From NCBI GenBank assembly GCA_965651535.1, contig CBFGSX010000004.1, positions 1-32,728 on the forward strand: a DNA stretch of 32,728 nt, written 5' to 3'. The notes below the pieces were generated by a model. It was not told the DNA's origin, searched no databases, and saw only the letters and a list, made by a program, of their open reading frames with translations. Source of the stretch: JAQGJA01 sp965651535 (GTDB taxonomy: Bacteria > Pseudomonadota > Alphaproteobacteria > Micavibrionales > SZUA-601). A program made the translations under genes and the position numbers. Of this stretch, positions 6,742 through 14,808 are shown one piece after another. The stretch's first letter is position 1; each line of letters opens with the position of its first letter.

Positions 6742-6777
6742 GAAGCAAACTCCATCTGAAAGTTTAGAAAAACGATT

Positions 6778-7152
6778 TCAGGTGGACAAGGGAGGGGCGC
6801 GGGATTGAAGATGGGGCAGGCGCAGGGCGCGGCGCGCAATCTGCGAGCGCGTCACGGCAAAAGCAACGCCCAGAAGGGTCAGGGCAAAGGCAAACAGCGC
6901 GGCAATCGGGGCGTTAAGCGACAGGTTCTTGACGAGGCTGAATTCGCAGGGTGTCTCTTTTTCGGCGTGAGGTTCGTCGATTGGGTTGAAGTTTTCGTCG
7001 AGCGTGACTTTCTTGCTGCCCTCGAGGGTGCAGATCACCATCTGGAACGAATCGCCGCCAAAATTCGGCATATAACCCGAGGGAATCGCCGCTCGCGCCA
7101 GCACCGCCGCAAGGGCCAGCGCAAGCATAAGGCGGGTCAAGGGCTTCTTCAT
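6778..7152 (-). CDS. DUF2946-like membrane-associated protein (124 aa)
   Basis: The layout fits the DUF2946 family. It has an N-terminal hydrophobic helix or signal ending in ARAAIPSGYMP and then VICTLEGSKKV with Cys41. P-C-E-F-S with Cys69 follows, then a second hydrophobic helix at about 82-100 and a short tail ending RAPPLST. In other genomes such genes are often near metal or copper handling loci; the molecular role is not established. The ATG abuts the TAG of the upstream lipoprotein (7153-7155) with no gap, so the two are cotranslated. A link to metal homeostasis is inference. Confidence 0.65.
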   Translation of the reverse strand: MKKPLTRLMLALALAAVLARAAIPSGYMPNFGGDSFQMVICTLEGSKKVTLDENFNPIDEPHAEKETPCEFSLVKNLSLNAPIAALFAFALTLLGVAFAVTRSQIARRALRLPHLQSRAPPLST

Positions 7153-7413
7153 CTAGCGCAACCGTGACCAGATAAGATTATCCGGCCGGTCGGACATTTT
7201 GATGAGCATCTTGTAATCATTGCCACGGCCTTGAGCGCTGACAATGGTGAACTCATCATAGCCGTGCTTTTCGGTGGCTTGGGCGGCGGTCTGCATGGCC
7301 ATGTGCTCGGGAGCCTCGATATGGGCAAGGTTACCCATGGGGCATTTGCGCGGCTCGTGCGGCGCGGCGCAGGCAACAAGAAGAAAAGAAGCTAGAACAA
7401 GAAATCCCTTCAT
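7153..7413 (-). CDS. Small putative lipoprotein (86 aa)
   Basis: The N-terminus MKGFLVLASFLLVACAAP is a typical lipoprotein signal with lipobox LVAC, cleaved before Cys15. Lgt, encoded at 1429-2226, would modify it. The mature part is about 70 residues with no recognised domain: CPMGNLAHIEAPEHMAMQ, then a C-terminal section ending MLIKMSDRPDNLIWSRLR. A Met/His-rich stretch follows the lipobox cysteine, which is compatible with metal contact but not proof. It lies 41 bases downstream of the RND transporter gene and abuts the DUF2946-like gene. Confidence 0.68.
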   Translation of the reverse strand: MKGFLVLASFLLVACAAPHEPRKCPMGNLAHIEAPEHMAMQTAAQATEKHGYDEFTIVSAQGRGNDYKMLIKMSDRPDNLIWSRLR

Positions 7414-7454
7414 GCGAATGTTCTAGCAAGGTCAGTTCACCCTGTCTACGTGGT

Positions 7455-10400
7455 TTAAGATCGAGGCGATATGTCGCGGCTTTCCGCTTCAAGCCTCCGG
7501 GCGGTGTCGTCTGGCGAGCCTGTGCCGCGTGCCAACAAGGAATAGGCGGCAGGCACGATGAACAAGGTAAACACGGTGGCCGCCATGACGCCTGAGAGCA
7601 CAACGACGCCGATGACAATACGGGTTTCAGCGCCTGCGCCCGATGTCAGGATAAGCGGTATTGCGCCGGCAATCGTGGTCAGTCCTGTCATCACAATCGG
7701 GCGGAACCGGGTTTCCGAAGCCTGAAGAAGGGCCCGATTGAAAGGCATTCCGGCATTACGAAGCTGATTGGCAAACTCGACAATCAGGATTCCGTTTTTT
7801 GCAGCCAGGCCAATCAACATAATCAGACCGATCTGGGAATAAATATTGAGCGACAAGCCGGTTAAAAGAATTCCCACAAGGCCGCCGCCGATGGCAAGTG
7901 GAACCGTCAGCATAATCACGAAAGGGTGCACATAGCTTTCGAACTGGGCCGCTAGCACCAAGAATACAACGACCAGTCCAAGCAAGAAAACAAAAGTGAC
8001 GGATTTTCCAGAGGTGACAAAATTTCGGCTCTGGCCTTTGTAATCGATGACGGCCTCCTCCGGAAGTTCGGTGCGTACAAGGTTTTCAATATAAGGAAGC
8101 GCATCGCCTAGCCGGTATCCGTCTGCAAGACTTGCTTCGATTGTAATGGCACGAATGCGGTTAAAACGTGTCAATGTCTCGGCCGCAGCGTATTCTTCGA
8201 TATTAACAAGGTTTGACAGCGGTACCAGCGTTCCACTTCGGTCGGATCGAACATGGATGTTTTCGACATTGGTAAATGAGCGTTGCTGTGCGCGCTCTCC
8301 CTCGAGGATAACGTCGTATTCCTCGCCGTCTTCAAGATAGGTTGTGACGTTTCTCCCTCCCATCATGGTTTGCAGGGTTCGTCCGATTTCATTAACCGTG
8401 ATGCCCAAAGTCGTGGCTCGGTCGTAATCAATCTTGAAGTCGATCTGTGGGCGCGTTTCCTTGTAGTTGCTATCGATTCCTTCAAGGCGGGGGTTGTCCG
8501 ATTGTATCTTGTCGATAAGAATTTTTTGCCACTTCTCCAGATCCTCATAGGTTGGGCCGCCAAGAACGATTTGCACGGGTTTGCCCGTGCCACCACCCAG
8601 ACCTTGGCGCATGATAGGGAAAGCGCGCACATCGGGGAGATCTGAAAGCTTGTTTCGGATCTCGTTCATGATCTGGGTAGCTGGCCGCCGTTTTTTCCAG
8701 TCTTCAAGAATGACAATCACGAAACCGGAGTTGAAGTTCGCCAGATTACCGAAACCGCGCGGCGCGCGCACCAAAAGGCGTGATACTTCCCCATTTTCAA
8801 CATAGGACATCAACCGGTCTTCGATTTCATTCATATATTGGGCAATATGCTCGAACGTCGCGCCTTCTGGTCCTGTCACAGAAATAAAGAAAGCACCCCG
8901 ATCTTCCTGTGGTGTAAATTCTTTGGGTACCTGACTATAGCTCCAGGCCGTCACGGCAATCAGACTCGAGAAGATAAGAGGGATGATAACCGGTCTCTTA
9001 AGACAAAAAGACAAGGATTTGATATATTTTCCTCGCACGCTCTTTATTCCGCGTGCAACGCTTTCTACAAGGGCATTATGGTCTTTATCTTCTTCCTTGC
9101 GCAATAATTTTGAGGCGAGCATCGGCGAAAGCGTCAAGGCAATCAGAGAAGAAAAACAGACTGCCGCGGCGATCGTCAGAGCAAACTCCGTAAACAGGCG
9201 ACCGATATCGCCTTGCAAGAATGTAATAGGAACGAACACGGCAACCAAAACAAGAGTCGTGGCAATGACGGCAAATCCAACCTGACGCGCGCCATAATAG
9301 GATGCGCTAAGAGCGGTTTCGCCGTTGTGTTTCATTCGTCTGACAATGTTTTCCAGCATGACGATAGCGTCATCGACCACAAGTCCGATAGCCAGCACAA
9401 GAGCCAGAAGGGTTAAAAGGTTCAGAGAAAAACCCAGGGCATAAATGACAATAAAAGTGGCAATCAAAGAGACAGGAACCGTCACGGCGGGAATGATCAT
9501 GGCCCGGACGCTGCCAAGAAAAAGATAGATCACAAGGATGACGCATCCAACGGCAATAAAGAGCGTATTATAGACTTCTTTGATCGCCGATTCTACGAAT
9601 ACCGAAGCATCATAGCTTTGTTCGATCGACATTCCCTCGGGCAATGTGCGGTTGAGACGTTCCGTAAGTTTTTTTACGCCGCGCGCCACCTCGATGGTGT
9701 TGGCGGTTGATTGCTTGATAACGCCGATACCGACCATCGGCTGTTTGTTTCCGCGAAAAAACAACCGGTCTTCGACAACGCCTTTTTCGACGCGGGCAAC
9801 ATCGCCCAGCCGGACAAGATAGCCGTCTTCGCCCCGGGCCAGGACAAGGCGGGTAAAGTCTTCGGGCTTTTTGAAATTGCGATCGACCCGGGCCTTGAAT
9901 ATACGCTCGCGGGATTCCAGACTACCGGCCGGAAGCTCGATATTCTCAGCGCGCAAGGCGCTTTCAATATCGCCGACGGTCAGGTTTCTGGCGGCGAGTT
10001 CCTGCCGGTCAATCCAGATACGCATGGCGTATTCAAGTCCCCCACCGACCCGGATGCGCGCGACACCATCCAGCGCTGAATACTGATCTACAAGGTATCG
10101 TTGTGCGTAATCCGTCAGCTCGGGTACGCTCATGCGCGTGCTTGTCAGATTTTGCCAGACGATGACATCGTCATTGCTATCTACTTTTTGAACTTCGGGA
10201 GGGTCTGCTTCTTCGGGCAGGTCGTCCTGAATGCCTGCAATCCGGTCGCGGACATCGTTGGCCGCAGCATCAATGTCGCGGTCGATTGAAAACTCGATCG
10301 TGACGCTGCTTCTTCCGTCGCTGGAGGACGACTCGATAAATTCAATTCCCTCTACTCCGGCAATACGGTCTTCGATGATCTGCGTGATGCGTGTTTCAAC

Positions 10401-10574
10401 AATGTTTGCAGGCGCTCCGGGGTAATTGACCTCGACCGTCACGATAGGGGGGTCGATATCCGGATATTCCCGCAAGGGTAGGCGATCAAACGAGACAAGA
10501 CCGAAAGCGATCAAAAGGAAGGAAATAACCGAGGCAAAAACAGGGCGTTTGACCGATATGTCGGAAAGGATCAT
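7455..10574 (-). CDS. RND efflux transporter, inner-membrane permease (HAE1-type)
   Basis: A 1039-residue protein with the classic RND layout: a start reading ILSDISVKRPVFASVIS, two large periplasmic loops and twelve predicted membrane helices. Proton-relay aspartates lie at about 401-402 in IGLVVDDAIVMLENI. It resembles the AcrB/MexF-like hydrophobe/amphiphile exporters rather than heavy-metal CusA types, since the TM4 region carries the DD pair. The start overlaps the adaptor gene's stop (ATGA at 10571-10574). No outer-membrane channel gene lies in the window, so a TolC-like partner must be elsewhere. Substrates cannot be read from sequence. By eye the gene is less GC-rich than the flanking core genes. 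Confidence 0.95.
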   Translation of the reverse strand: MILSDISVKRPVFASVISFLLIAFGLVSFDRLPLREYPDIDPPIVTVEVNYPGAPANIVETRITQIIEDRIAGVEGIEFIESSSSDGRSSVTIEFSIDRDIDAAANDVRDRIAGIQDDLPEEADPPEVQKVDSNDDVIVWQNLTSTRMSVPELTDYAQRYLVDQYSALDGVARIRVGGGLEYAMRIWIDRQELAARNLTVGDIESALRAENIELPAGSLESRERIFKARVDRNFKKPEDFTRLVLARGEDGYLVRLGDVARVEKGVVEDRLFFRGNKQPMVGIGVIKQSTANTIEVARGVKKLTERLNRTLPEGMSIEQSYDASVFVESAIKEVYNTLFIAVGCVILVIYLFLGSVRAMIIPAVTVPVSLIATFIVIYALGFSLNLLTLLALVLAIGLVVDDAIVMLENIVRRMKHNGETALSASYYGARQVGFAVIATTLVLVAVFVPITFLQGDIGRLFTEFALTIAAAVCFSSLIALTLSPMLASKLLRKEEDKDHNALVESVARGIKSVRGKYIKSLSFCLKRPVIIPLIFSSLIAVTAWSYSQVPKEFTPQEDRGAFFISVTGPEGATFEHIAQYMNEIEDRLMSYVENGEVSRLLVRAPRGFGNLANFNSGFVIVILEDWKKRRPATQIMNEIRNKLSDLPDVRAFPIMRQGLGGGTGKPVQIVLGGPTYEDLEKWQKILIDKIQSDNPRLEGIDSNYKETRPQIDFKIDYDRATTLGITVNEIGRTLQTMMGGRNVTTYLEDGEEYDVILEGERAQQRSFTNVENIHVRSDRSGTLVPLSNLVNIEEYAAAETLTRFNRIRAITIEASLADGYRLGDALPYIENLVRTELPEEAVIDYKGQSRNFVTSGKSVTFVFLLGLVVVFLVLAAQFESYVHPFVIMLTVPLAIGGGLVGILLTGLSLNIYSQIGLIMLIGLAAKNGILIVEFANQLRNAGMPFNRALLQASETRFRPIVMTGLTTIAGAIPLILTSGAGAETRIVIGVVVLSGVMAATVFTLFIVPAAYSLLARGTGSPDDTARRLEAESRDISPRS

Positions 10575-11674
10575 GGTGTTACTCCCGCTCCGGAGGCGGG
10601 GGCTTGTTGCAGCAGTTCCTCTAGCTTCTGCCCCCCCTTGTCAATCGCGGTGATCTTGATTGCGCCGCCGGGCCTTGTGCGCAAGGCACCATGCGTGATG
10701 ATTTTCTCGCCTTCTGTCACGCCCGAAAGAATTTCAACCTCTCCCTGAAAACGGGTGCCGATCTGAATTTCCCGGTAATCGGCTGTGGTCTTCCCGTCCT
10801 GTTCTTTTACGCTATAAACGTAATGCTTTTTTCCTTCAGGAATAAGAGCTGATTCCGGTAAGACAAGTGCCTGACGCGGGCTTTTCTTCAATGTTACGCG
10901 CATCAAAAGCCCGGGACGCAGATGGCGATCAGGATTTTCAATCAAAGCGCGGGCGGTTACAGAGCGCGTAATCGGATCGATGCGGCTGTCGATGCTGGCA
11001 ATCGTTCCCATGAAGATATTGTCGGGATAAGCATGTGTCCGGGCCTCTATTTGCAACCCGACAGACAGGGTGGAGAGAAAAACGGAAGGAATAGAAAAAT
11101 CAAGTTTCATGACGCTGTTGTCGTCAATGGTTGTAATCAGGGTTCCGGGCTGGGCCAGCGCGCCGACGCTGATGTTCCGAAGCCCGACAACACCGTCAAA
11201 AGGAGCGGTAATTTTCTTTTTTTCAATACGCGACTGGATGGCCTGTATCCGCGCCCGGGATGTTTCAGCGGCACGCTGCCACTGGTCCATTTCAGATTTG
11301 GAGGCGGCGCGTCTGTCGGTTAGGGATTTTATTCTTGCAATTTGTTGTTCCGCTTCTCGCAGCGTTGAGCGCTCGGCGGCGAGATCGGCCAGATCCTCGC
11401 TGGCATCCATCTCGGCAAGAACGGTGCCTTTCTCAACCTGCTGCCCGTCTTCGAAAAAGACCCCGATAATGGTTTCGGTCACGGTCGAGGTGAGGTTGAC
11501 GCTTTCATTTGCCTTGAGCGTGCCCAAAGCCTCGACTTCATCCACAACGGATTTACGTTCGGCCTGCGAGACAATGACCGGGGTCGGGTTTCCTCCTGCA
11601 GGTTGTGCAAAAGCGGAGAAAGGCGTTGCGAAGAGAAAAGCGAGAGAGAATAGAATCTGTAAACTTCTTGTCAT
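10571..11674 (-). CDS. RND efflux periplasmic adaptor (membrane fusion protein)
   Basis: The adaptor links the RND permease to an outer-membrane channel. I choose the ATG at 11674 (367 residues) because AAAGG lies six bases upstream; two earlier ATGs (11695, 11689) are possible. The N-terminus MTRSLQILFSLAFLFATPF leads to AFA-Q, a signal peptidase I site. A lipoyl-like half motif (VFFEDGQQVEKGTVLAEMD), a helical hairpin and the second lipoyl half (KITAPFDGVVGLRNISVG) follow. Then come the beta-barrel (RVTLKKSPRQALVLPESAL) and the membrane-proximal domain. It forms a two-gene operon with the permease. Confidence 0.93.
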   Translation of the reverse strand: MTRSLQILFSLAFLFATPFSAFAQPAGGNPTPVIVSQAERKSVVDEVEALGTLKANESVNLTSTVTETIIGVFFEDGQQVEKGTVLAEMDASEDLADLAAERSTLREAEQQIARIKSLTDRRAASKSEMDQWQRAAETSRARIQAIQSRIEKKKITAPFDGVVGLRNISVGALAQPGTLITTIDDNSVMKLDFSIPSVFLSTLSVGLQIEARTHAYPDNIFMGTIASIDSRIDPITRSVTARALIENPDRHLRPGLLMRVTLKKSPRQALVLPESALIPEGKKHYVYSVKEQDGKTTADYREIQIGTRFQGEVEILSGVTEGEKIITHGALRTRPGGAIKITAIDKGGQKLEELLQQAPASGAGVTP

Positions 11675-11919
11675 TTTTTGCCTTTCCATTTGCAAAATTT
11701 ATCCTCGTCTCATACAAAGCCGGCAGGCCTATCAAGTCGGAATATACTGTTTTATCAGCAGGCTATCGTTCCCTGAGTCCAGCAATTATCAGGAAACGGA
11801 AGGGCTCGTATCTTCCCCCCTCTTTATTTATCCATGAATGGGTCAATTTGGAAGGCTTAAACAGTGATTTTACAGGAAATGCGCTGGATAATATTTCGAT
11901 ACAATCCTAGCATAGATCC
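11675..11919. other. Divergent intergenic region between the efflux adaptor and the VIT transporter
   Basis: These 245 bases separate two divergent genes and must hold both promoters. For the plus strand, TTTACA (11869-11874) with TATTTC 17 bases on, or TACAAT (11900-11905) just before the ATG, are possible elements, neither convincing. For the minus strand I see only weak candidates. No repeat, RNA gene or convincing small reading frame is visible. Confidence 0.4.
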
Positions 11920-12651
11920 ATGCCGATGCGACAGGATCATCACAGCCATGCGCCCGACGCCATCCGGATGCGTCTGGAGAGCGGGCCGAAACGGAATTAT
12001 CTCCGTGAATGGGTCTATGGCGGGATTGACGGGGTTGTGACCACGTTCGCGATTGTGGCGGGTGTTGTCGGCGCGAATCTGTCACCGCCGATTATCATCA
12101 TACTGGGTATGGCGAATCTTATCGGCGATGGGTTTTCAATGGCAGCCAGCGCCTATAGCGGCGCGCGCACCGATGAGGATACCTATGAGTATCTGCGCGC
12201 GGCGGAAAACGATCATATCGACCGCAACCCCGAGGGAGAGACCGAGGAATTGAGGCAGATTTATTTGAAAAAAGGTTTTTCAGGAGAAAAATTGCAAACC
12301 ATGGTTGGCCTTATCAAGGAAAATCGTGAGATGTGGGTCGATGTGATGATGCGGGAGGAATACGGCCTCGCCGCGGATACAAAACCCGCGATCAAAATAG
12401 GGCTTCATACTTTCGGCTCATTTGTATGTTGCGGGATTGCGCCTCTGCTGCCGTTCTTTTTTTCAATGCCGTATGCTTTCGTAGCGGCTTTAATTCTGTC
12501 GGCTGTCACGTTTTTCGGCATTGGTTCCTTCAAAAGCCTCTGGTCGGTGAAACCGTGGTGGCGTCATGGAATGGAAACGACCGCCATCGGCATGACGGCG
12601 GCGATGCTCGCCTATATGATCGGGCACGCTCTGAAAGGATTGGGGCTTTAG
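11920..12651 (+). CDS. VIT1/CCC1-family transporter (iron/manganese)
   Basis: The 243-residue protein matches the vacuolar iron transporter family: REWVYGGIDGVVTTFAIVAG in the first helix, then GMANLIGDGFSMAASAYSGA. An acidic cytoplasmic segment follows (ERNPEGETEELRQIYLKKGF-like region, around residues 85-140), and it ends with three hydrophobic helices. Family members export Fe2+ or Mn2+ from the cytosol into a compartment or out of the cell by proton exchange. In bacteria the ion is usually not known. The N-terminus is His-rich (HDH/HSH-like, residues 5-9). It is convergent with the EEP gene, five bases apart. Confidence 0.9.
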   Translation: MPMRQDHHSHAPDAIRMRLESGPKRNYLREWVYGGIDGVVTTFAIVAGVVGANLSPPIIIILGMANLIGDGFSMAASAYSGARTDEDTYEYLRAAENDHIDRNPEGETEELRQIYLKKGFSGEKLQTMVGLIKENREMWVDVMMREEYGLAADTKPAIKIGLHTFGSFVCCGIAPLLPFFFSMPYAFVAALILSAVTFFGIGSFKSLWSVKPWWRHGMETTAIGMTAAMLAYMIGHALKGLGL

Positions 12652-12656
12652 CAAGG

Positions 12657-13433
12657 TCAGCGCAGGCTAAATTTCATTACCAGGGGGAGGTGGTCGGATA
12701 CATTGTCCTGCGCGACGGTATAATCCTCGACCATGATGTGGTCGTTGATAAAAATATGCGAGACGGCCTCGTCCGGTTTCCATGAGAATTCGTTGCGCGC
12801 CACGGTGACATTGTGAATGTCGTTGAGGTTTTTCAGCCCCATGTTTTTCAGGAATTGCAGCGAGGAAGCGTCCTTGTGCAAATTGAAATCGCCCGACAGG
12901 ATGACGGGGCCGGACAGCGCGGCGGCATAATCGGCAATTTTTTGAAAATTCCGGTCGGTGATGTCGCTGCCCTTGCGCTTTTCATAGACGAGAACGCCGT
13001 GATGGTTGAGGACATGGAGATGACGGCCATCAGGTAAATCCAACATCACGTGCAGCAGATTGAAATATTCGGAGCGCGGGCGGGCAGCCTCGGAATTCAA
13101 ACCCTCGGGGTCGAGATGGATGCTTTCAACCGCACGATGGGCAATATTTCCTTTGCTCAATACCGCGCAATGGTCGGGATAGGGATTATTCCGAATGGTT
13201 ATACCGTGCAAAGGCTTGCCGAGGCTGACATGATCGAAATAACCCTTCTTGACCATCGTTTCAGTCGTCAGATAGCTGGGCGAAATATCCTGGGGCCCGG
13301 ACAGGGCTTCCTGTGCCGACAGGATGTCGGGCTTGACGCGGTCGAAGAAGTTCACAAGCGGGTAATAGAGCCGCCCGTCCCACATATTCATCTGCACAAA
13401 GGTCAAGGCGGAGGACGGGGAGGTGGTCATCAT
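12657..13433 (-). CDS. Endonuclease/exonuclease/phosphatase (EEP) family hydrolase
   Basis: The open frame reaches 13604, but that part runs through tRNA-Ser, so the start is one of two adjacent ATGs at 13433 or 13430 (258 or 257 residues). EEP signatures are in order: FVQMNMWDG at the N-terminus, DILSAQEAL with the metal-binding Glu, HVLNHHGVLV, ILSGDFNLHKDAS and the C-terminal VSDHLPLVMKF. The family covers Mg2+-dependent nucleases, phosphodiesterases and sphingomyelinase-like enzymes; no signal peptide suggests a cytoplasmic enzyme. It lies 18 bases downstream of tRNA-Ser on the same strand with no promoter between, so it is probably cotranscribed with the tRNA. Confidence 0.85.
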   Translation of the reverse strand: MMTTSPSSALTFVQMNMWDGRLYYPLVNFFDRVKPDILSAQEALSGPQDISPSYLTTETMVKKGYFDHVSLGKPLHGITIRNNPYPDHCAVLSKGNIAHRAVESIHLDPEGLNSEAARPRSEYFNLLHVMLDLPDGRHLHVLNHHGVLVYEKRKGSDITDRNFQKIADYAAALSGPVILSGDFNLHKDASSLQFLKNMGLKNLNDIHNVTVARNEFSWKPDEAVSHIFINDHIMVEDYTVAQDNVSDHLPLVMKFSLR

Positions 13434-13451
13434 ATCTGTCGATATTTCAAA

Positions 13452-13541
13452 TGGCGGACAGGGAGGGATTCGAACCCTCGATGGAGTTGCCCCCATACCA
13501 GTTTTCGAGACTAGCGCATTCAACCACTCTGCCACCTGTCC
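13452..13541 (-). tRNA. tRNA-Ser (CGA), CCA encoded
   Basis: The minus strand shows acceptor GGACAGG/CCTGTCC with discriminator G and encoded CCA, and a D arm GGCAGAGTGGTTGAATGCG. The anticodon loop is CTCGAAA (anticodon CGA, serine UCG). A long variable arm typical of tRNA-Ser is present, as is T loop TTCGAAT. The gene is 90 bases including CCA. Confidence 0.96.
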
Positions 13542-13575
13542 GTATTTTTTACGCGCGGGGAGGGTCGTGGCGTGA

Positions 13576-13604
13576 AACCTAGCCGCTTGGGCAGGGGGTT
13601 TCAA
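13576..13604 (-). promoter_or_regulatory. Candidate tRNA-Ser promoter
   Basis: TTGAAA (13604-13599) and TAGGTT (13581-13576) on the minus strand are 17 bases apart, about 35 bases before the mature tRNA 5' end. It lies immediately past the stop of the BPL_N gene at 13611. Confidence 0.5.
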
Positions 13605-13610
13605 GCGTTT

Positions 13611-14318
13611 TCAGGTTAAAAACGGCTCCAGCACGGCATGGAAAAGATCGGTGGTCAGGCCCGCAGTCGAGGGCATGGCGGCGATCTCGGCATGGCGGTT
13701 ATCGGCCACGTCGAAGCGCAGCAGGTCGAGCATCGCGCTGTCGAATTCCAGATGCGGGCCGATCAGCAGATAGCGGCCTTCGCCGTATTGCCCCGCGACG
13801 ATGGCGGGCGGCTGATCGGGCAGGGAGGCATAGCGGGCCAGAACCTGCGCGCTGATGGTTTCTTCAAAAACGGGGCCGCCCCAATAAAATACATTGACGG
13901 TTTTACCGTCATACTCAATCGGCACGATATCGGCGGGCTTGAACTGCGGAGCAGGGCCGGTGGCAGCGCCCAGATAAAGCGATAATTCGTTCTCGACGAG
14001 GATCTGGTCGGGTTTGCCCTTTTTCCACTCGATAGCGCGCGCGGCGTAATAGGCCCCGGCGCAGACGCCGATATAAGTGCCGCCGCCGGAGATATAGTCG
14101 AGAATCGCCTTGTTTCCGGCTCCGTTCAGCTTGGCGGCAGCGTAGCGGCTGGCTCCGCCAGGAATTACAAGGGCTTGGATATCTTTTTTAAGGCATCCAT
14201 TCAGAATATCGCTGGCGTCGGCATATTCCAAATGTTTCACATGGGGATTGGTCGACAAAGCTTTGAAAAGGCTGCCGTTATTATAAGTATAATCTTGATA
14301 TATAAGGGTTTTTGTCAT
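13611..14318 (-). CDS. BPL_N-domain (glutamine amidotransferase-like) protein
   Basis: This 235-residue protein matches the biotin-protein-ligase N-terminal-like family, a class I amidotransferase fold. Visible parts are VIPGGASRYAAAKLN and the nucleophile elbow TYIGVCAGAYYAARAIEW with Cys86. A C-terminal AGQYGEGRYLLIGPHLEF positions a His. Stand-alone BPL_N proteins have no settled function. The frame is open to 14372, but a near-consensus promoter (14362-14334) overlaps that longer start, so the ATG at 14318 is chosen. This leaves a leader of about nine bases and no Shine-Dalgarno. It is divergent from the unknown gene at 14417. Confidence 0.85.
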   Translation of the reverse strand: MTKTLIYQDYTYNNGSLFKALSTNPHVKHLEYADASDILNGCLKKDIQALVIPGGASRYAAAKLNGAGNKAILDYISGGGTYIGVCAGAYYAARAIEWKKGKPDQILVENELSLYLGAATGPAPQFKPADIVPIEYDGKTVNVFYWGGPVFEETISAQVLARYASLPDQPPAIVAGQYGEGRYLLIGPHLEFDSAMLDLLRFDVADNRHAEIAAMPSTAGLTTDLFHAVLEPFLT

Positions 14319-14333
14319 GTAATTCTGACCGTC

Positions 14334-14362
14334 AGGATAACCGTTTTCCGCCCCCCTGTCAA
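14334..14362 (-). promoter_or_regulatory. Strong candidate promoter for the BPL_N gene
   Basis: A perfect TTGACA (14362-14357) and TATCCT (14339-14334) lie 17 bases apart on the minus strand. The predicted start near 14327 leaves about nine bases before the ATG at 14318. A dyad CTGAC-C-GTCAG (14325-14335) straddles the start and could be an operator. Confidence 0.6.
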
Positions 14363-14378
14363 AAATTTCCATATTTCA

Positions 14379-14407
14379 TTTACCGCCCCCTTAAATCGTG
14401 ATATGAT
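14379..14407 (+). promoter_or_regulatory. Candidate near-leaderless promoter for the 14417 gene
   Basis: TTTACC (14379-14384) and TATGAT (14402-14407) are 17 bases apart. The expected start near 14414 is only about three bases before the ATG at 14417. Confidence 0.5.
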
Positions 14408-14416
14408 GGGTTGTCC

Positions 14417-14782
14417 ATGAATGATGTCCTCTCCCGCATTGATGAAAAGGGGAAAATCGCCCCTGCGTCGCCTTTTGAAATGGCGGTAATCACCCGCTAC
14501 GACCCCGATGTCATCGAAGGGATCTGGCGTCTTTTCAATAACTTCCCCAAAGTCCCGTCGCGCCTGGAAAAGGCGACCATCGCCTCGATGCGGCTGGCGG
14601 CATTGCGCCGGGACTCCATGCTGCCGCCGCGCCGAGCCTATACGACGACGGTGGACTATTATGAGGCGGCGCTCCCGCTTTTCCGGGCGCGCGCGCTTTT
14701 TCGCAGCCACTTCCTGCCCAGCGACTCCCTGACGACGCTTTCGGGAACCTGCAAGGGTATCGTCCCGGGCGAATTGTTTTAA
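14417..14782 (+). CDS. Unknown protein upstream of recO (121 aa)
   Basis: I recognise no family. The ATG at 14417 is chosen over an in-frame TTG at 14411; a promoter at 14379-14407 predicts a transcript starting almost at this ATG. The 121 residues are soluble and rich in Arg, Leu and Ala, without signal or membrane segments. The central part reads RYDPDVIEGIWRLFNNFPKV and is followed by SRLEKATIASMRLAALRRDS. A C-terminal FLPSDSLTTLSGTCKGIVPG follows. It ends 26 bases before recO on the same strand, and codon use matches the core genes. A helical DNA- or protein-binding adaptor is possible but not shown. Confidence 0.65.
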   Translation: MNDVLSRIDEKGKIAPASPFEMAVITRYDPDVIEGIWRLFNNFPKVPSRLEKATIASMRLAALRRDSMLPPRRAYTTTVDYYEAALPLFRARALFRSHFLPSDSLTTLSGTCKGIVPGELF

Positions 14783-14802
14783 GCTGCGCTTTCGTTTACT
14801 GT
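14774..14802 (+). promoter_or_regulatory. Candidate leaderless promoter for recO
   Basis: TTGTTT (14774-14779) and TACTGT (14797-14802) are 17 bases apart. Seven bases past the -10 is exactly the A of the recO ATG (14809), and recO has no Shine-Dalgarno. Matches to consensus are moderate, so this is tentative. Confidence 0.35.
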
Positions 14803-14808
14803 CGTGCC

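Noticed and set aside
7455..11674. Heavy-metal (CusA-type) assignment for the RND pump
   Set aside because: The TM4 DD pair and overall pattern fit the HAE1 drug-type family; no metal-binding Met cluster typical of CusA is evident.
13434..13604. N-terminal extension of the EEP hydrolase
   Set aside because: The extension is read through tRNA-Ser(CGA) and its promoter.
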